The translations under genes and the position numbers were made by a program. Below, in pieces: positions 22,765 to 31,304 of a stretch of DNA of 64,000 nucleotides; position 1 is the stretch's first letter, and each line of letters starts with the position of its first letter. The notes below the pieces were generated by a model that worked only from the letters and a program-made list of their open reading frames with translations, was not told the DNA's origin and did no database searches. The DNA comes from Lachnospiraceae bacterium EP-SM-12S-S03 (GTDB lineage Bacteria; Bacillota; Clostridia; Lachnospirales; Lachnospiraceae): positions 14,893 to 78,892 of the forward strand of contig JAJBSL010000012.1 in assembly GCA_020540725.1 (NCBI GenBank). Reading direction: 5' to 3'.

Positions 22765-23654
22765 AACGCGGTGGATTGGGGAAGGGGCTAGATAGCCTTA
22801 TTCCTGATAAAAAAGTAAGCAAAGAGACTACAGTCGAAAAGAAAAAAGAAGAAACCGTAAAAAATGGTGAACAAATGCTGAAATTATCGATGATTGAACC
22901 AAATAGAGATCAGCCAAGAAGAATGTTTGAAGAAGATTCTTTGCTTGAATTGGCAGATTCTATTAAACAGTTTGGAGTTCTTCAGCCACTTCTTGTACAG
23001 AATAAAGGAGATTATTATGAGATTATTGCAGGTGAAAGAAGATGGCGTGCGGCAAAACTGGCAGGAATTAAAGAAGTACCGGTAATCATAAGAGAATATA
23101 CAGAACAGCAGGCAGTCGAAATAGCTCTTATTGAAAATATTCAGAGAGAAAATTTAAATCCAATTGAAGAGGCAATGGCATTTAAGAGACTATTGGAAGA
23201 ATTTTCATTAAAGCAAGATGAAGTGGCAGAAAGAGTTTCAAAAAGCAGAACTGCAGTTACAAACTCTATGCGTCTCCTAAAATTAGACGAAAGAGTGCAA
23301 CAGATGATCATAGACGACATGATTTCGACAGGACATGCACGTACACTTCTTGCCATTGAAGATAAAGAACAGCAATATATTCTTGCAAATAAGATTTTTG
23401 ATGAAAAGCTAAGTGTTAGAGAGACAGAGAAATTAATCAAAGATTTAAAAAAGCCTAAAAAGGAAAAAATAAAACCAGTTATTGAAAATGATTTTATTTA
23501 TAGGGATAGTGAAGAAAAATTAAAATCAAAAATGGGGACAAAAGTCAGTGTAAACAATAAGGCGAATGGAAAAGGAAGAATCGAAATAGAATATTATTCC
23601 GAAAAAGAGTTCGAACGTATATTCGACCTATTGATGACGATTAGAGGAGTATAA
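22755..23654 (+). CDS. parB: Chromosome partitioning protein ParB (Spo0J)
   Basis: A 299-residue ParB CTPase and DNA-binding protein. The N-terminus RGGLGKGLDSLIPD is the usual ParA-stimulating peptide, GERRWRAAK is the CTP-binding box, and ALIENIQRENLNPIEEA precedes the HTH region (EVAERVSKSRTAVTN). It spreads from parS and loads SMC. The gene lies directly after parA and 4 bases before the DUF4446 gene. Confidence 0.97.
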   Translation: MAVKRGGLGKGLDSLIPDKKVSKETTVEKKKEETVKNGEQMLKLSMIEPNRDQPRRMFEEDSLLELADSIKQFGVLQPLLVQNKGDYYEIIAGERRWRAAKLAGIKEVPVIIREYTEQQAVEIALIENIQRENLNPIEEAMAFKRLLEEFSLKQDEVAERVSKSRTAVTNSMRLLKLDERVQQMIIDDMISTGHARTLLAIEDKEQQYILANKIFDEKLSVRETEKLIKDLKKPKKEKIKPVIENDFIYRDSEEKLKSKMGTKVSVNNKANGKGRIEIEYYSEKEFERIFDLLMTIRGV

Positions 23655-23657
23655 ATA

Positions 23658-24191
23658 ATGAACAGCAGAATATTGAACAGTCTTGGTATTGATCCGGCAT
23701 ACATTTTAATGATTATGCTGTTGTTAATTGCACTTTTGTTTGTGCTTTTAATTAGTATCAATATGAAATATAACCGTTTAAAAATGAGTTATAACTCATT
23801 TATGAAAGGAAAAGACGGAAAGACGTTGGAGAAAAGTTTCAACGACAAATTTAAGGAGATTGATTCTACAATCAATATGGTAAAGCAAAATCGCCAGGAT
23901 ATTAAAAAAATCTTTAAAAAGATGGAAGAGTGCTATTGTAAAGTTGGTATTGTGAAATATGATGCGTTCAATGAAATGGGGGGCAAATTAAGTTTTGCAT
24001 TGACTATGTTAGATGGCAACAATAGTGGATATATTATAAATATCATGCACAGCACAGATGGATGCTATGCGTATGTAAAAGAAATTGTAAAAGGACAGAG
24101 TTATATCGAACTTGGAGAAGAAGAGATAGAATCACTGGATAAAGCAATTTATCATGAAACGAATGGAATTAATATTGAAGGAATCAAATAA
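23658..24191 (+). CDS. DUF4446 family membrane-anchored protein
   Basis: A 177-residue protein with one N-terminal transmembrane helix (ILMIMLLLIALLFVLLISIN, residues about 14-33). A coiled-coil-like Lys-rich stretch follows to about residue 95. The soluble domain has VGIVKYDAFNEMGGKLSFAL and LDGNNSGYIIN, the pattern of DUF4446. It is found next to parB or serS in many Clostridia. Function is unknown; its place suggests a link to chromosome segregation, but nothing in the sequence proves this. Confidence 0.88.
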   Translation: MNSRILNSLGIDPAYILMIMLLLIALLFVLLISINMKYNRLKMSYNSFMKGKDGKTLEKSFNDKFKEIDSTINMVKQNRQDIKKIFKKMEECYCKVGIVKYDAFNEMGGKLSFALTMLDGNNSGYIINIMHSTDGCYAYVKEIVKGQSYIELGEEEIESLDKAIYHETNGINIEGIK

Positions 24192-24211
24192 AATTATTGG
24201 AGGGAAATAAT

Positions 24212-25489
24212 ATGTTAGATATCAAATTTTTAAGAAATAATCCGGAGATTGTAAAGCAGAATATTAAAAACAAGTTTCAGGACAGTAAACTTCCACTTGT
24301 AGATGAGGTGATTGCTCTTGATTTACGAAATCGAGAAATCAAACAGGAAGTAGAAGCATTAAGAGCAAACAAGAATCAGATTTCGAAAAAAATTGGTGCA
24401 TGTATGGCACAGGGCAAAAAAGAAGAAGCAGAAGAATATAAAAAACAGGTTGCACAAGAAGCAGATAGAATGGAAGCTTTATCTGTAGAAGAGAAAGAAG
24501 TAGAGGAAAAAATCAAAACAATTATGATGACAATTCCGAATATTATTGATCCTTCTGTGCCAATAGGAAAAGATGACAGCGAGAATGTGGAGTTGGAAAA
24601 ATACGGAGATCCTGTTGTTCCTGATTTTGAAGTTCCGTACCATACAGAAATTATGGCTAGGTTTAATGGTATTGATTTGGATGCTGCGGGAAAAGTAGCA
24701 GGACAGGGATTCTACTATTTAATGGGTGATATTGCAAGACTTCATTCAGCAGTCATCTCTTACGCTCGTGATTTTATGATTGATAGAGGATTTACTTACT
24801 GTATTCCACCATATATGATTCGTAGCAATGTGGTAACAGGTGTTATGAGTTTTGCTGAGATGGATTCCATGATGTATAAGATTGAAGGAGAGGATCTTTA
24901 CCTGATTGGTACAAGTGAGCATTCTATGATTGGTAAATTTATCGATACATTAAATGACGAAGAGAAACTTCCATATACACTTACAAGTTACTCTCCATGT
25001 TTCCGTAAGGAGAAAGGTTCTCATGGAATTGAAGAACGTGGTGTATACCGTATTCACCAGTTTGAAAAACAGGAAATGATTGTTGTATGTAAACCGGAAG
25101 AAAGTATGGATTGGTATGAAAAAATGTGGAAAAATACAGTAGATTTATTCCGATCTTTGGATATTCCGGTTCGTACATTAGAGTGTTGTTCAGGAGATCT
25201 GGCTGATTTGAAAGTAAAATCAGTGGATGTAGAAGCTTGGTCACCAAGACAGAAGAAGTATTTTGAAGTAGGAAGCTGTTCTAACCTTGGAGATGCACAG
25301 GCAAGAAGACTTGGCATTCGTGTCAAAGGTAAAGATGGAAAATACTTTGCTCATACATTGAATAACACAGTTGTTGCACCACCTAGAATGCTGATCGCAT
25401 TCCTTGAAAATAATCTCCAGGCAGATGGAAGTGTAAAAATTCCAGAGGTTCTGAGACCGTATATGGGTGGAAAAACTGAAATTAGATAA
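24212..25489 (+). CDS. serS: Seryl-tRNA synthetase
   Basis: A 425-residue class II aminoacyl-tRNA synthetase that charges tRNA-Ser and tRNA-Sec. It has the N-terminal coiled coil (residues about 30-105), motif 2 (SPCFRKEKGSHGIEERGVYR) and motif 3 (NNTVVAPPRMLIAFLEN). The start is the ATG at 24212, preceded by GGAGGGAAATAAT. A TTG five codons earlier overlaps the ribosome site and is rejected. Confidence 0.97.
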   Translation: MLDIKFLRNNPEIVKQNIKNKFQDSKLPLVDEVIALDLRNREIKQEVEALRANKNQISKKIGACMAQGKKEEAEEYKKQVAQEADRMEALSVEEKEVEEKIKTIMMTIPNIIDPSVPIGKDDSENVELEKYGDPVVPDFEVPYHTEIMARFNGIDLDAAGKVAGQGFYYLMGDIARLHSAVISYARDFMIDRGFTYCIPPYMIRSNVVTGVMSFAEMDSMMYKIEGEDLYLIGTSEHSMIGKFIDTLNDEEKLPYTLTSYSPCFRKEKGSHGIEERGVYRIHQFEKQEMIVVCKPEESMDWYEKMWKNTVDLFRSLDIPVRTLECCSGDLADLKVKSVDVEAWSPRQKKYFEVGSCSNLGDAQARRLGIRVKGKDGKYFAHTLNNTVVAPPRMLIAFLENNLQADGSVKIPEVLRPYMGGKTEIR

Positions 25490-25506
25490 TAAAAGGCGGA
25501 AAAAGA

Positions 25507-26382
25507 GTGCACGAATATTTAGAAGCTATTGGTTTTTCTGGATTAAAGTTTAGAAAACACTTAAAAATGCTACTTTCTGATGTAGAAGAATCTTATGATC
25601 ATGAGGAAATCGTACCTTTTGCTCTTGATATGGATTGGTGTGAACGCAGAAAGGAATATGGGGAAACTATAGGAATCTCCATATTTGGTGAATTGGATGA
25701 AAATAGTAAATTTGAAAAAAACTTTTATGTTCCTTATCTTCGCGGAACAGGGATCACATCTTATGCAGATGTTACCGTGGAAAAACGCATGGAAAACGAA
25801 ATGTATGTAGGAATTTGTGAAGATCCGAAAGTGGAGATTAGCCTTATATTTCATTTGCAGAATGTGATGGAGTATAAGAAGCGACAGAAGGAAGGCGAGT
25901 TAAGAAGTAGTTCTGCAACACTTACTTTATCCGGATTATCCAACGAAGGAACTATTTTATTACCAATTCAAAAGACAGAGGTAGAAGAAAAGTCAGGACT
26001 TGAGGAATCGAGGAACAGAATGATGCTTTTGAGTGCGGCGAGAAGCGGGGATCAGAAAGCGATGGAAACTTTGACACTAGAGGACATGGAACTCTATTCA
26101 AAAGTATCAAAAAGACTTGCTACAGAAGATATTCTCAGTATTGTGGATACATATTTTATGCCTTATGGGGTAGAATGTGATTGTTATTCAATTATGGGGA
26201 TTATTACAGCTATGCGGGAAACAGTCAATGAACTGACAGAGCAAGAGGTCTACATTCTGACTTTATATGTAAATGAATTGCAATTTGATATTTGTGTTCC
26301 GAAACACAATGTTTTCGGAGAGCCGGCAATAGGAAGACGGTTTAGAGGAATCATATGGCTTCAAGGCAAAATTAATTTTTAA
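25507..26382 (+). CDS. DUF3881 family protein
   Basis: A 291-residue soluble protein starting at a GTG (25507) after AAGGCGGAAAAAGA. The N-terminal pattern HEYLEAIGFSGLKFRKHLKML, then GISIFGELDENSKFEKNFYVPYLRG and a C-terminal GEPAIGRRFRGIIWLQGKINF, match a protein conserved next to serS in Lachnospiraceae that I recall as DUF3881. No catalytic motif, signal or membrane segment is seen. Function unknown. It ends the chromosomal block; a long hairpin follows and then the tRNA region. Confidence 0.85.
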   Translation: MHEYLEAIGFSGLKFRKHLKMLLSDVEESYDHEEIVPFALDMDWCERRKEYGETIGISIFGELDENSKFEKNFYVPYLRGTGITSYADVTVEKRMENEMYVGICEDPKVEISLIFHLQNVMEYKKRQKEGELRSSSATLTLSGLSNEGTILLPIQKTEVEEKSGLEESRNRMMLLSAARSGDQKAMETLTLEDMELYSKVSKRLATEDILSIVDTYFMPYGVECDCYSIMGIITAMRETVNELTEQEVYILTLYVNELQFDICVPKHNVFGEPAIGRRFRGIIWLQGKINF

Positions 26383-26385
26383 ATG

Positions 26386-26434
26386 AACTTCACAACATTC
26401 TTGTTTTGTGATAGAATAAGAGTGTTGTGAAGTT
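26386..26434 (+). terminator. Long hairpin after the DUF3881 gene
   Basis: AACTTCACAACATTCTT (26386-26402) pairs with AAGAGTGTTGTGAAGTT (26418-26434), a 17-base stem with one G-U pair. The following TTTAGTATAATAAA is only partly U-rich, so it may be a weak terminator, or bidirectional. Confidence 0.7.
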
Positions 26435-26441
26435 TAGTATA

Positions 26442-26540
26442 ATAAAGGTTGCCATAGCAAAAGTCCTGAAAACCGCGTGTTTTCAAGGGAAAATGGCATT
26501 TGTCTCGTTAGTTAAATGGATATAACAGGGTCCTCCTAAG
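26442..26540 (+). pseudogene. Duplicated leader plus broken copy of tRNA-Arg(CCU)
   Basis: About 95 bases here repeat the sequence before and into the intact tRNA-Arg at 26702-26800 (shared blocks ATAAAGGTTGCCAT, AAAACCGCGTGTTTTCAAGG, AAAATGGCATTT). The copy starts GTCTCGTTAGTTAAATGG at 26502 and is intact through the anticodon loop (GGTCCTCCTAAG). It then diverges, and no 3' acceptor arm pairs with GTCTCGT. It is a truncated tRNA, probably the scar of an older integration or duplication. The 160 bases up to the next copy hold no gene that I can see. Confidence 0.75.
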
Positions 26541-26701
26541 GAGGAACCAAGGTTATCACTTCCTGAAAAAACTTTTGGGTTCAAATCTAGTTAAGAAGAG
26601 TAAAAATTGACACAAAGGTGTTACCCTAAAAGGGGAGTGCTTTGATGTCACCAACATGAAAAATAATAGTAATTAACAGCTTGAAAAAAGCTGATAATTA
26701 A

Positions 26702-26763
26702 ATAAAGGTTGCCATTACCAAAAAGCCGGAAAACCGCGTGTTTTCAAGGAAAAATGGCATTTT
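26702..26763 (+). repeat. Second copy of the tRNA leader repeat
   Basis: This segment repeats 26442-26501 with a few changes and one added base. It contains AAAACCGCGTGTTTTCAAGG, a small self-complementary motif (AAAACC-GCGT-GTTTT). It is the natural upstream flank of the working tRNA and may be part of its promoter or precursor. Confidence 0.65.
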
Positions 26764-26835
26764 GTCTCGTTAGTTAAATGGATATAACATGGTCCTCCTA
26801 AGACTAAATTATAGGTTCGATTCCTATACGAGACG
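26764..26835 (+). tRNA. tRNA-Arg(CCU)
   Basis: It folds as a full cloverleaf: acceptor GTCTCGT/ACGAGAC, D arm GTTA..TAAC, anticodon stem TGGTC/GACTA with loop CTCCTAA (anticodon CCT), and T arm ATAGG-TTCGATT-CCTAT. The discriminator is G. CCA is not encoded. The 3' half, from the anticodon loop on, is the left attachment site of the element that follows, so the element rebuilds the tRNA on insertion. Confidence 0.93.
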
Positions 26836-26842
26836 GCCAGTC

Positions 26843-26888
26843 AAAAGCGTTCGATTATTAGCAGAAATGCAAATAATGGGGCGCTTTT
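26843..26888 (+). terminator. Terminator after tRNA-Arg, supplied by the element
   Basis: AAAGCG and CGCTTTTTT flank an inner ATTATT/AATAAT hairpin. The same sequence occurs at 60794-60840 beside the right att copy, so it belongs to the left end of this element family rather than to the chromosome. Confidence 0.75.
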
Positions 26889-26930
26889 TTGATAAGAAAA
26901 ATGCATGATTTTATTGCTTTGAGGATGATT

Positions 26931-27155
26931 TCCAGCTAATACAATGAAATAATTGTTAGCTGGCAGCTAATAAAAAATAGAGTTTTGCAAACAGACTGTA
27001 TCAGAGATATTGCTAACATTTGGGGAAGTATCTGTTGTCACCAGTGATTTAGGAATGTAAAATACAGTAAATAAAAGGGAAAATCCTTTGCAGAATATAA
27101 TTTGCAAACATATATTAGCTGAAACAATAGAGAAATATATTAGCTGTAGCTAATA
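26931..27155. repeat. Cluster of TTAGCT/AGCTAA motifs, possible element centromere or operator
   Basis: Two palindromes stand out: TTAGCTGGCAGCTAA (26956-26970) and TATTAGCTGTAGCTAATA (27138-27155). Single copies are near 26934 and 27112. They lie at the element's left end, just ahead of its ParB-ParA-ParB genes. Sites placed like this are often the parS-like target or the operator of such genes; the assignment is an inference. Confidence 0.55.
27012..27042 (-). repeat. Subterminal inverted repeat, left
   Basis: Read on the minus strand this is GGTGACA, then 10 variable bases, then CCCCAA-N-TGTTAGC. It matches 60560-60590 on the plus strand in length (31 bases) and at 22 of 31 positions. Paired inverted sites near both ends of an integrating element are likely arm-type binding sites for the integrase or excisionase. 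Confidence 0.65.
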
Positions 27156-27164
27156 GAAAACGAG

Positions 27165-27217
27165 ATGCTCGTTTGGAACTGATTTCAAAAATAATCGGAT
27201 TCAGACGAGCATTTTTT
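27165..27217 (+). terminator. Terminator/attenuator ahead of the element parB gene
   Basis: ATGCTCGT (27165-27172) pairs with ACGAGCAT (27205-27212), with further pairing inside, followed by TTTTT. It lies 25 bases before the first element gene, so it either insulates that gene from the tRNA transcript or attenuates its mRNA. Confidence 0.7.
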
Positions 27218-27242
27218 AGTCTGACCGAAGAAGGAGGAAATG

Positions 27243-28118
27243 ATGACGGAAGTAACGAAAGAATTTGTCCAGAAGAATGAAGATGAGAAGATCATTGAAA
27301 TTGAGATTGAAAGACTCCGTTCTTTTAAAAATCATCCTTTTCAAGTGAAAGATGATAATGAGATGCATTTATTAAAAGAAAGTATTGAGAAGTACGGAAT
27401 TCTCACTCCATTGATTGTCAGACCTGTACCAGATGGAGTTTACGAGATTATAGCGGGACACAGGAGAAGACATGCTGCTGAGTTACTGGGATATCGAAAA
27501 GTACCGGTAATAATTCGTGTAATGAATGAAGATGAAGCTATTTTGAATATGGTAGATTCCAATCTACACAGAGAAAAAATCAGTTTTAGTGAAAAGGCTT
27601 TTGCTTACAAAATGAAAAATGATGTACTGAAAAGAAAATCAGGCAGGAAAAAAGGCCAAATAGACCACAAAACGAAAAAGAAGAGAACAGTGGAGATTAT
27701 CAGTGAAGAATGTGGTGATAGTCCGAAACAGGTACAACGGTATATTTCATTAACGAAACTAATACCGGAGTTTTTACAGAAATTGGATGATGAATTGATA
27801 TCTTTTAATCCGGCAGTTGAAATTTCAGCGTTGAAGGAAGAAGAGCAAAAACAATTGCTGGAAGCTATGGATTATGCTCAGGCTGTTCCATCTTTATCAC
27901 AGGCACAACGGATTAAAAAGTTAAGTAAAGAAAACCAACTTACATTAGAGAAGATGCAGGAAATTATGAGTGAGATAAAAAAAGGAGAGATCACGAGAGT
28001 TGCTTTTACAAATGAGCAACTTCACAAATATTTTCCAAGCAGATACACACCCGCCATGATGAAACGAGAAATTATAGCATTATTGAAAATCTGGCAGAAT
28101 GAAAATTGGGAGAAATAA
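27243..28118 (+). CDS. ParB-like partition protein 1 of the element
   Basis: A 291-residue ParB/RepB-family protein. EIIAGHRRRHAAELLG is the CTP-binding box and MVDSNLHREKISFSEKAFAYK the second ParB box; an HTH region follows. ATG 27243 has AAGGAGG five bases upstream; the ATG one codon before is also possible. The C-terminal part (YFPSRYTPAMMKREIIALL) resembles the end of the second ParB at 28909, so the two are paralogues. With ParA it probably segregates or stabilises the excised circular form. Confidence 0.9.
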   Translation: MTEVTKEFVQKNEDEKIIEIEIERLRSFKNHPFQVKDDNEMHLLKESIEKYGILTPLIVRPVPDGVYEIIAGHRRRHAAELLGYRKVPVIIRVMNEDEAILNMVDSNLHREKISFSEKAFAYKMKNDVLKRKSGRKKGQIDHKTKKKRTVEIISEECGDSPKQVQRYISLTKLIPEFLQKLDDELISFNPAVEISALKEEEQKQLLEAMDYAQAVPSLSQAQRIKKLSKENQLTLEKMQEIMSEIKKGEITRVAFTNEQLHKYFPSRYTPAMMKREIIALLKIWQNENWEK

Positions 28119-28133
28119 ATGGAGGAAAACAGT

Positions 28134-28919
28134 ATGTGTAAAGTTATTTCAATAGCAAACCAGAAAGGCGGAGTTGCAAAAAGTACAACGACTTTAAATC
28201 TTGGAGTTGGATTGGCAAGACAAGGAAAAAAAGTGTTATTGATCGATGCGGATCCACAGGGAAGCTTAACTGCAAGTCTTGGATATGTAGAACCGGATGA
28301 TATTGGAACTACACTTGCAACTATTATGATGAATATTATCAATGACGAGGAAATTGCTGAGGAAGAAGGCATTTTACATCATGAGGAACAAGTGGATCTC
28401 CTACCGGCCAATATTGAGTTATCTGCTTTGGAAGTAACCATGAGTAATGTAATGAGCAGAGAACTGATCATGAAGGAATATATTGATACGATGCGATCAC
28501 GATACGATTATATTTTGATTGATTGTATGCCAAGTTTAGGCATGATGACCATCAATGCTTTAGTAGCTTCTGATACGGTTCTGATACCTGTACAAGCTGC
28601 ATATCTGCCGGTTAAAGGACTTCAACAGTTGATCAGGACTATTTCTATGGTAAAGAAGAGATTGAACCGGAAGCTGACGATACAGGGAATACTTTTGACA
28701 ATGGTGGATTTTCGTACTAATTACGCCAAAGATATTGCTTCCAGAGTGAGAGAAACTTATGGATCTAAGATTTCTATCTTTGAAAATGTCATTCCACTAT
28801 CAGTTAAGGTAGCTGAAGCAAGTGCGGAAGGAAAAAGTATTTATTGTCATTGTCCAAATGGAAAAGTATCTATGGCTTATGAAAATCTGACGCAGGAGGT
28901 TTTGGAAAATGAAAAGTAG
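28134..28919 (+). CDS. ParA-like partition ATPase of the element
   Basis: A 261-residue ParA with deviant Walker motif KGGVAKSTTT and DADPQGSLTASLG, then IDCMPSLGMMTINALVASD. ATG 28134 is preferred because GGAGGAAAACAGT precedes it; an ATG at 28119 overlaps the ribosome site. Gly-to-Ala in the motif (GVAKST rather than GVGKTT) separates it from the chromosomal ParA at 21988. It lies between two ParB-type genes and overlaps the second by 11 bases. Confidence 0.92.
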   Translation: MCKVISIANQKGGVAKSTTTLNLGVGLARQGKKVLLIDADPQGSLTASLGYVEPDDIGTTLATIMMNIINDEEIAEEEGILHHEEQVDLLPANIELSALEVTMSNVMSRELIMKEYIDTMRSRYDYILIDCMPSLGMMTINALVASDTVLIPVQAAYLPVKGLQQLIRTISMVKKRLNRKLTIQGILLTMVDFRTNYAKDIASRVRETYGSKISIFENVIPLSVKVAEASAEGKSIYCHCPNGKVSMAYENLTQEVLENEK

Positions 28920-29811
28920 AAGTGGAGAAAAAATCAAATTGACAAGCATTGATGAATTGCTGGGAGTAGTCAATGAAGAGTCTGCAATGGAAATAGAAAT
29001 CAACAGAATACATGCATTTAAAGATCATCCTTTCAAAGTATTGGACGATGAAAAGATGGCAGATTTAGTAGAGAGTGTAAAGACTTACGGGGTATTGACA
29101 CCGGTTTTGTTACGGTCTGATGGCAAAAATGGATATGAGATGATCTCAGGTCATCGAAGGATGCACGCAGCAGCTATAGCTGGCTTGGCAACAATTCCTG
29201 CAATTGTAAGAGAATTATCCGATGATGATGCGGTCATCGCTATGGTAGATGCCAATATCCAACGCGAAGAATTACTTCCGAGTGAAAAAGCATTTGCGTA
29301 TAGGATGAAAATGGAAGCAATGAAACGGCAAGCAGGTAGACCATCAAAAAATAATCCGTGCCAAAATGGCACACATTTACGTACAGATCAAGAAATAGGA
29401 AATCAAGTAGGAGAAAGTGCTCGTAATGTTCAGCGTTACATTCGTCTTACAGAATTGATTCCAGAATTATTGGATATGGTAGATGCAAAGAAGTTGAATT
29501 TTACCATTGCCGTTGATATTTCCTACATTGATAAGGAAATGCAGAAATGGATCTACGAGTATATCCGAGATACAGGATTTATCAAACCAAAGCAGATTAC
29601 AGCTTTGAGAAAACAGTTGGAAGAAGGACCTGTGAACCAGGGATTTATGATCTCGATTTTCAATAGCTGCATAGCAGTAAAAGCACCGGAACGAAAAGTA
29701 GTGTTATCAGGAAAGAAGCTCATAAAATATTTTCCGGAAGATTATTCGGAAACGGAGATGGAAAAGGTAATTGAGGCATTACTGGAACAATGGAAAAGAG
29801 AACAGAAATAA
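28909..29811 (+). CDS. ParB-like partition protein 2 of the element
   Basis: A 300-residue ParB/RepB-family protein with SGHRRMHAAAIAGL (CTP box) and AMVDANIQREELLPSEKAFAYRMKMEAMKR, then an HTH (GNQVGESARNVQRYIRL). The C-terminus (KYFPEDYSETEMEKVIEALLEQW) matches the end of ParB 1, which suggests ParB 1 and 2 arose by duplication and specialised. Translationally coupled to parA. Confidence 0.9.
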   Translation: MKSRSGEKIKLTSIDELLGVVNEESAMEIEINRIHAFKDHPFKVLDDEKMADLVESVKTYGVLTPVLLRSDGKNGYEMISGHRRMHAAAIAGLATIPAIVRELSDDDAVIAMVDANIQREELLPSEKAFAYRMKMEAMKRQAGRPSKNNPCQNGTHLRTDQEIGNQVGESARNVQRYIRLTELIPELLDMVDAKKLNFTIAVDISYIDKEMQKWIYEYIRDTGFIKPKQITALRKQLEEGPVNQGFMISIFNSCIAVKAPERKVVLSGKKLIKYFPEDYSETEMEKVIEALLEQWKREQK

Positions 29812-29901
29812 GGGTTGTCAAAATAAGACAATCCGAAGAAAAAAGAGATACAGAAGTTTAAAAAAAGGACTTCTATGAGAGAAAGGAAGGGAGGAAGATA
29901 C

Positions 29902-30900
29902 ATGGACAAAAAAATGAATTTTAAATATTTTTATGGAACAGAAGCAGATCAGTTTAGTTTTTACAGAATACCCAAAGCTCTATTTACCAATGAGTGCTTC
30001 AAGGATCTTTCCAGTGATGCGAAGATTTTATACGGTTTGATGCTGGACAGAATGTCTTTATCCATTAAGAATCAGTGGTTTGATGAAGAAAATCGGGCAT
30101 ATATCTATTTTTCCATTGAAGATATCATGGAATTATTGAATTGTGGCAGAAATAAAGCGGTGAAATCTCTTCAGGAACTGGATGATGAAAAAGGGATCGG
30201 TTTAATCGAAAAGCGCAGGCAGGGCTTTGGAAAGGTTACGATCATCTATGTAAAATCATTTATTCAGGAGGGGTGTGAGGAAGAGAAAAAAGAAAAATCA
30301 AAGATGGTGAAGTTTACAAATCAAACTTCTGTAGAGGAAGAAGAGACAGAAGAAGTTTACATTTCAAACTTCAAGAAGTCCCAAAAACAAACTTCAAGAA
30401 GTCCCGAAAATAAACTTCAAGAAGTTTACATTTCAAACTCTAATAATACTAATATTAACAATACTAATCTTAGTGAGAATAAATCTAATCATATCGTATC
30501 TGCAGATGGGATAGGATCCGAAGAGGATGAGATGGAAACATTACATGCGTATCAATCTCTGATCAAAGAAAACCTGGATTATGATTCTCTGTTAGTGAGT
30601 CATCCTCATGACAAAAATCAGATTGATGAAATTGTGGATCTGATCGTAGAGACTGTCATGTGCAAGAGTGATAAAGTATTGATTGCAAGCAACTGGTATT
30701 CAGGAGCTTTGGTAAGAGGAAAATTCATGAAACTGGATTATTCCCATGTAGAGTATGTGCTGCATTGTCTGGAAGGAAATACGAGTAAAATCAAGAATAT
30801 CAAGAAATATTTACTTGCGGCATTGTTCAATGCCCCTTCAACGATAAACGGATATTACCGGGCAGAGGTAAATCATGATATGCCGTGGCTGGTAAGATAG
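29902..30900 (+). CDS. Replication initiator protein A (RepA N-terminal family)
   Basis: A 332-residue protein. Residues 1-110 have the RepA_N winged-helix pattern FYRIPKALFTNECFKDLSSDAKILYGLMLDRMSLS and IEDIMELLNCGRNKAVKSLQEL. This family initiates replication of Gram-positive plasmids and many ICEs. ATG 29902 is taken because GGAGGAAGATAC precedes it. A Gln/Ser/Asn-rich linker at residues 140-200 contains near-repeats of EVYISN and KQTSRSPENKLQ. With ParAB it suggests a replicating circular stage. Confidence 0.9.
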   Translation: MDKKMNFKYFYGTEADQFSFYRIPKALFTNECFKDLSSDAKILYGLMLDRMSLSIKNQWFDEENRAYIYFSIEDIMELLNCGRNKAVKSLQELDDEKGIGLIEKRRQGFGKVTIIYVKSFIQEGCEEEKKEKSKMVKFTNQTSVEEEETEEVYISNFKKSQKQTSRSPENKLQEVYISNSNNTNINNTNLSENKSNHIVSADGIGSEEDEMETLHAYQSLIKENLDYDSLLVSHPHDKNQIDEIVDLIVETVMCKSDKVLIASNWYSGALVRGKFMKLDYSHVEYVLHCLEGNTSKIKNIKKYLLAALFNAPSTINGYYRAEVNHDMPWLVR

Positions 30901-30910
30901 GAGGATGGAT

Positions 30911-31207
30911 ATGGTTATTTTAAAATTGGCAGGAAGAGTGTTATTGGTTCCATTGTGGTTCATCATTTCAATCATAGGTGCCGGAGTGAAGCTATTAGTA
31001 CATATGGTGGCAGTCGCAAAAAAAATATTGGGATTTGGAATTATGGCGTTGTTCATTGGAACAGTAATCTGTTATCAAGACTGGCTACAGGCAGCTTTTC
31101 TGGCTTGTATGGGCGGTGTTCTGATCTTTATTTTATTTGCCGGAGAATTTATAGATACTGTGATTGACTTATTTAGAGAAAAAATATGTGCATTGATTTT
31201 AGGTTAA
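30911..31207 (+). CDS. Small membrane protein after RepA
   Basis: A 98-residue protein with three hydrophobic stretches (residues about 10-30, 38-55 and 62-80) and a C-terminal amphipathic tail. The ATG at 30911 is chosen because GGAGG lies 6 bases upstream; an ATG two codons earlier overlaps that site. It follows repA closely and ends the leftmost operon. Similar small membrane proteins follow repA in related elements. Function unknown. Confidence 0.65.
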   Translation: MVILKLAGRVLLVPLWFIISIIGAGVKLLVHMVAVAKKILGFGIMALFIGTVICYQDWLQAAFLACMGGVLIFILFAGEFIDTVIDLFREKICALILG

Positions 31208-31304
31208 CAAAGATGACGATAGTTGAAATAGTCTTAGCGATTTCAGATAAAAATAGAGCCTCTCCTTCAGGGAAAGGCTCTATAAGAAAAGCCAAAATAG
31301 GAAT

